Source: CAZPWQ01 sp964590495
Lineage (GTDB): Bacteria > Bacteroidota > Rhodothermia > Balneolales > Balneolaceae
Reading direction: 5' to 3'
NCBI GenBank assembly: GCA_964590495.1
Contig: CAZPWQ010000087.1
Coordinates: 1 to 15,427 of the forward strand
Length of the DNA stretch: 15,427 nucleotides
Shown: positions 13,302-15,427 of the stretch, piece by piece
Numbering within the stretch: the stretch's first letter is position 1
How the letters are laid out: each line of letters begins with the position of its first letter
Program-made: the position numbers and the translations under genes
Notes under the pieces: model-generated
Told to the model about the DNA's origin: nothing
The model's input: only the letters and a program-made list of their open reading frames with translations
Database searches by the model: none

Positions 13302-15427
13302 ATGCCGTTCAAAACCCAAACTATGAAAGAGGGGCTGTTGAAGCTGAAAAAAAGATCGTACTTGTTTTTTATTATCACGGTTGTGGTACTTGGTTTGGAT
13401 ACAGGGGAAAGTCAGGCTCAAAAAATTATAAATGGTAAAATCACCGATGATCAAACAGGAGAGACGCTTCCTGCTGCAAGTATCCATATAGAAAATACCT
13501 ACCGCGGTACCATCACCAATGAAAACGGTGTGTATACGCTGGTAATACCGGATTCATTACTGCCTGCCACCGTAGATGTGCGATTTTTGGGTTATGAATC
13601 ACAGCAGCGTACGATTACCCGGAATTCTGAATCCACACAGAATTTTCGGCTTAAGCCTTCAGTTTATGAAATGGATGAAATTACCGTTACTGATGAAGAC
13701 CCGGCTGTACGCATTATGCGGGAGGTGATTCGCCGGAAAAAAGAGTGGCGCGAGGTACTGCACACATATCAGGCTGAAACTTATAATCGCCAGACACTGG
13801 CCAATGATACGTCTATTGTACAGGTGTCGGAGTCGATTTCCATGGCTTTCTGGGATAAAGAACAGGGACATCGCGAAGTAGTGAAGTCGCGCCGGCAGAC
13901 TGCAAATATAAGTGAAAGCCAAAATTTTGCAGGAGTCAGTTATCTTCCCAATCTGTATGATGACAATATAGAGCTGGCCGGTTTTGAAATGGTGGGTATT
14001 ACACATCCGGATGCACTTAAATTTTATGATTTTAAGCTGATGGCCCGGCGAAAGCTGGACAATCACCTTGTATATGAAATAGAAGTGATTCCTGCTCGAA
14101 AATTGCAGCCTCTGTTTAAGGGAACAATTCATGTGCAGGATGAAGTTTTTGCGCTGCTTGAGGTGGATCTGAGACCTAACGAAGTAGTTAAATTTCCGCC
14201 TCCGGTTAGAAGTTTCGACTCTTCCTATCGCCAGCAGTACAATAATTTTGGTGGTGAATTCTGGCTGCCGGTGGATATGCGTATTGAAGGAGAGATCAAA
14301 ATAAAGATGGTGGGACTGGAATTCCCGATGATAAATTTCAGGCAGGTATCGCAGATCTCAGATTATAAAATCAACGAACCGCTGCCCGATTCTCTTTATG
14401 AAACGGAACGCACGTTCAGCATAGATTCGGTCTCCATCAGCGATGATTCTCTGTTTGTCCGGAGCATTAATACGGTACCGTTGTCGGGTGAAGAAAAGAA
14501 AGCCTATGCCGAACTGGATAGTACGCAGACGCTTGAAAAAGCCTTTAAACCTTTCGGTTTTCTGGCAGATCTGGTAAATGATGATGAAAATAACGGTTCC
14601 GGAGGACCGTTCAACAGATTGGATATACCGGGTGAGCTAAATCCCCGTATTCGGTACAATCGGGTGGATGAACTGCATGCCGGTCTTAAATACAGTATAA
14701 GTCTGTTGGAAAGATGGTCGCTGTACGGTATGGGAGGCTACAGTACCGGCTATGACAGCTGGGCGTACGGTTTTGGGTCCCGGTATCTGTTTCCATCAAT
14801 CGGTCGTATACAGATTAATTTTGGAGTTGAATATCAGAAAGATACGGCACCACGGTATCTGTCCAGCATTTTTAATCCCGGGTACACCACCGTTTCCAAC
14901 CTGCTGGGCGGTCAAAACTATTTCGATTATTATAACAGAGAGGCTATGCGTTTTAGCTCAAATGTGCGGTATCGTCCGCATGATCTGTCAGCGACGATTG
15001 GATTTAATCTGGAGAATCATAGATCATTGTCCGTAAATACAGCCTACGACCTGGTCGGAAGTAATCGTATTCCCCGATTTAATATACCGATAGACGAAGG
15101 CAGGTTACAGTCGCTGGATGTGGAATTGGGATATAATCTGAATGAAGATTACAGTATGGGAGCTTTGCCCTACAGGAAACTAATATTTAAGATCGAACAC
15201 AGTTCACCGGCACTGGGCAGTGATTTTAATTTTACGCGATACCAGACTCATCTGAACTGGTCGTTTCCCACCTTTTACCGGCGTCGTTTCCTGCCAAACA
15301 CGTTGGAACTGCAGTTGACCGGCGGCACTTTTGACGGACATCTCCCGCTCCAAAAAATGGGTACCATCGACGGCAGGCTGGCTGGATTCAGTCCCTACGG
15401 AGTTTTGAAGGGGGTGCGCGGACGACC
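13302..15427 (+). CDS. Outer-membrane CarboxypepD_reg + DUF5686 protein (partial, runs off right edge)
   Basis: The frame is open from 13302 to the window end with no stop, giving 708 visible residues. A signal peptide lies near the N-terminus (KKRSYLFFIITVVVLGLDTG, ending near SQAQ, residues about 17-40). ATG 13302 and ATG 13323 are both possible starts, and neither has a clear ribosome binding site. Residues about 42-120 form a carboxypeptidase-regulatory-like beta domain (INGKITDDQTGETLPAASIH, ITNENGVYTL). A plug/linker then begins with DEDPAVRIMREVIRRKKEWR and continues into the DUF5686 region. From about residue 440 on, alternating aromatic strands (SLYGMGGYSTGYDSW, FGSRYLFPSIG) suggest an outer-membrane beta barrel. 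The family is common in Bacteroidota and relatives and its function is unknown; it is related in layout to TonB-linked receptors but not clearly one. It is transcribed divergently from the transporter operon. Confidence 0.88.
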   Translation, partial: MPFKTQTMKEGLLKLKKRSYLFFIITVVVLGLDTGESQAQKIINGKITDDQTGETLPAASIHIENTYRGTITNENGVYTLVIPDSLLPATVDVRFLGYESQQRTITRNSESTQNFRLKPSVYEMDEITVTDEDPAVRIMREVIRRKKEWREVLHTYQAETYNRQTLANDTSIVQVSESISMAFWDKEQGHREVVKSRRQTANISESQNFAGVSYLPNLYDDNIELAGFEMVGITHPDALKFYDFKLMARRKLDNHLVYEIEVIPARKLQPLFKGTIHVQDEVFALLEVDLRPNEVVKFPPPVRSFDSSYRQQYNNFGGEFWLPVDMRIEGEIKIKMVGLEFPMINFRQVSQISDYKINEPLPDSLYETERTFSIDSVSISDDSLFVRSINTVPLSGEEKKAYAELDSTQTLEKAFKPFGFLADLVNDDENNGSGGPFNRLDIPGELNPRIRYNRVDELHAGLKYSISLLERWSLYGMGGYSTGYDSWAYGFGSRYLFPSIGRIQINFGVEYQKDTAPRYLSSIFNPGYTTVSNLLGGQNYFDYYNREAMRFSSNVRYRPHDLSATIGFNLENHRSLSVNTAYDLVGSNRIPRFNIPIDEGRLQSLDVELGYNLNEDYSMGALPYRKLIFKIEHSSPALGSDFNFTRYQTHLNWSFPTFYRRRFLPNTLELQLTGGTFDGHLPLQKMGTIDGRLAGFSPYGVLKGVRGR

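Noticed and set aside
13659..14132. A 157-codon minus-strand open frame
   Set aside because: It is antisense to the DUF5686 protein reading frame, which is open over more than 2.1 kb with a signal peptide and recognisable domains.
1..15427. CRISPR array, tRNA, rRNA, transposase or phage genes
   Set aside because: No regularly spaced repeats, cloverleaf-like sequences, rRNA-like stretches, or integrase/transposase motifs were seen on either strand.

Overview
The window looks like a stretch of chromosome from a Gram-negative bacterium of the Bacteroidota/Balneolota (FCB) type. This rests on a CarboxypepD_reg + DUF5686 outer-membrane protein at the right edge, a DUF2339 multi-pass membrane protein, mostly absent or weak Shine-Dalgarno sequences, moderate G+C, and intergenic palindromes of the CTCTGTG and CTTAGTG kinds that are familiar from such genomes. 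The phylum-level placement is inference. No rRNA, tRNA, CRISPR array, transposase or phage gene was seen.

Layout, left to right. At 1-230 is the 3' end of an unidentified reading frame carrying two hairpins. It is followed by a DUF2339 membrane protein (231-2006). A plus-strand cluster comes next: an M28-family metallopeptidase lipoprotein (2288-3958), a DsbA-like secreted thiol oxidoreductase (4059-4643) and a gamma-carbonic-anhydrase-like hexapeptide protein (4674-5222). After a dense block of palindromes comes the radical-SAM heme chaperone HemW (5388-6515). Then follow an unrecognised but motif-rich protein, probably a TIM barrel (6734-7714), and fumarylacetoacetase (7826-9091), the last step of tyrosine/homogentisate breakdown. 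A class II (N-terminally auto-inhibited) Fic protein (9305-10441) is next. It converges on a minus-strand two-gene operon for an OpuB/OpuC/ProU-type compatible-solute ABC transporter: the ATPase (13053-12037) and a fused permease plus substrate-binding protein (12044-10476). Divergent from that operon, an outer-membrane CarboxypepD_reg/DUF5686 protein starts at 13302 and runs off the right end.

The most interesting points are these. (1) The substrate-binding half of the compatible-solute permease has its motifs in circularly permuted order: the usual C-terminal lobe comes first, and the usual N-terminal strand and lobe come last. (2) The 326-aa protein upstream of fumarylacetoacetase has eight evenly spaced strand-like segments and conserved-looking Lys/His/Cys motifs, suggesting an uncharacterised TIM-barrel enzyme. 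(3) Many intergenic gaps hold a palindromic element, and several different element types are present. One is built of two hairpins whose stems differ by compensatory base changes. Another is a long 20-bp-stem hairpin that ends just before the GTG start of hemW.

The genes read mainly as housekeeping and nutritional functions: envelope and secreted proteins, heme chaperoning, aromatic amino-acid catabolism and osmoprotectant uptake. There is no obvious defence island or mobile element.
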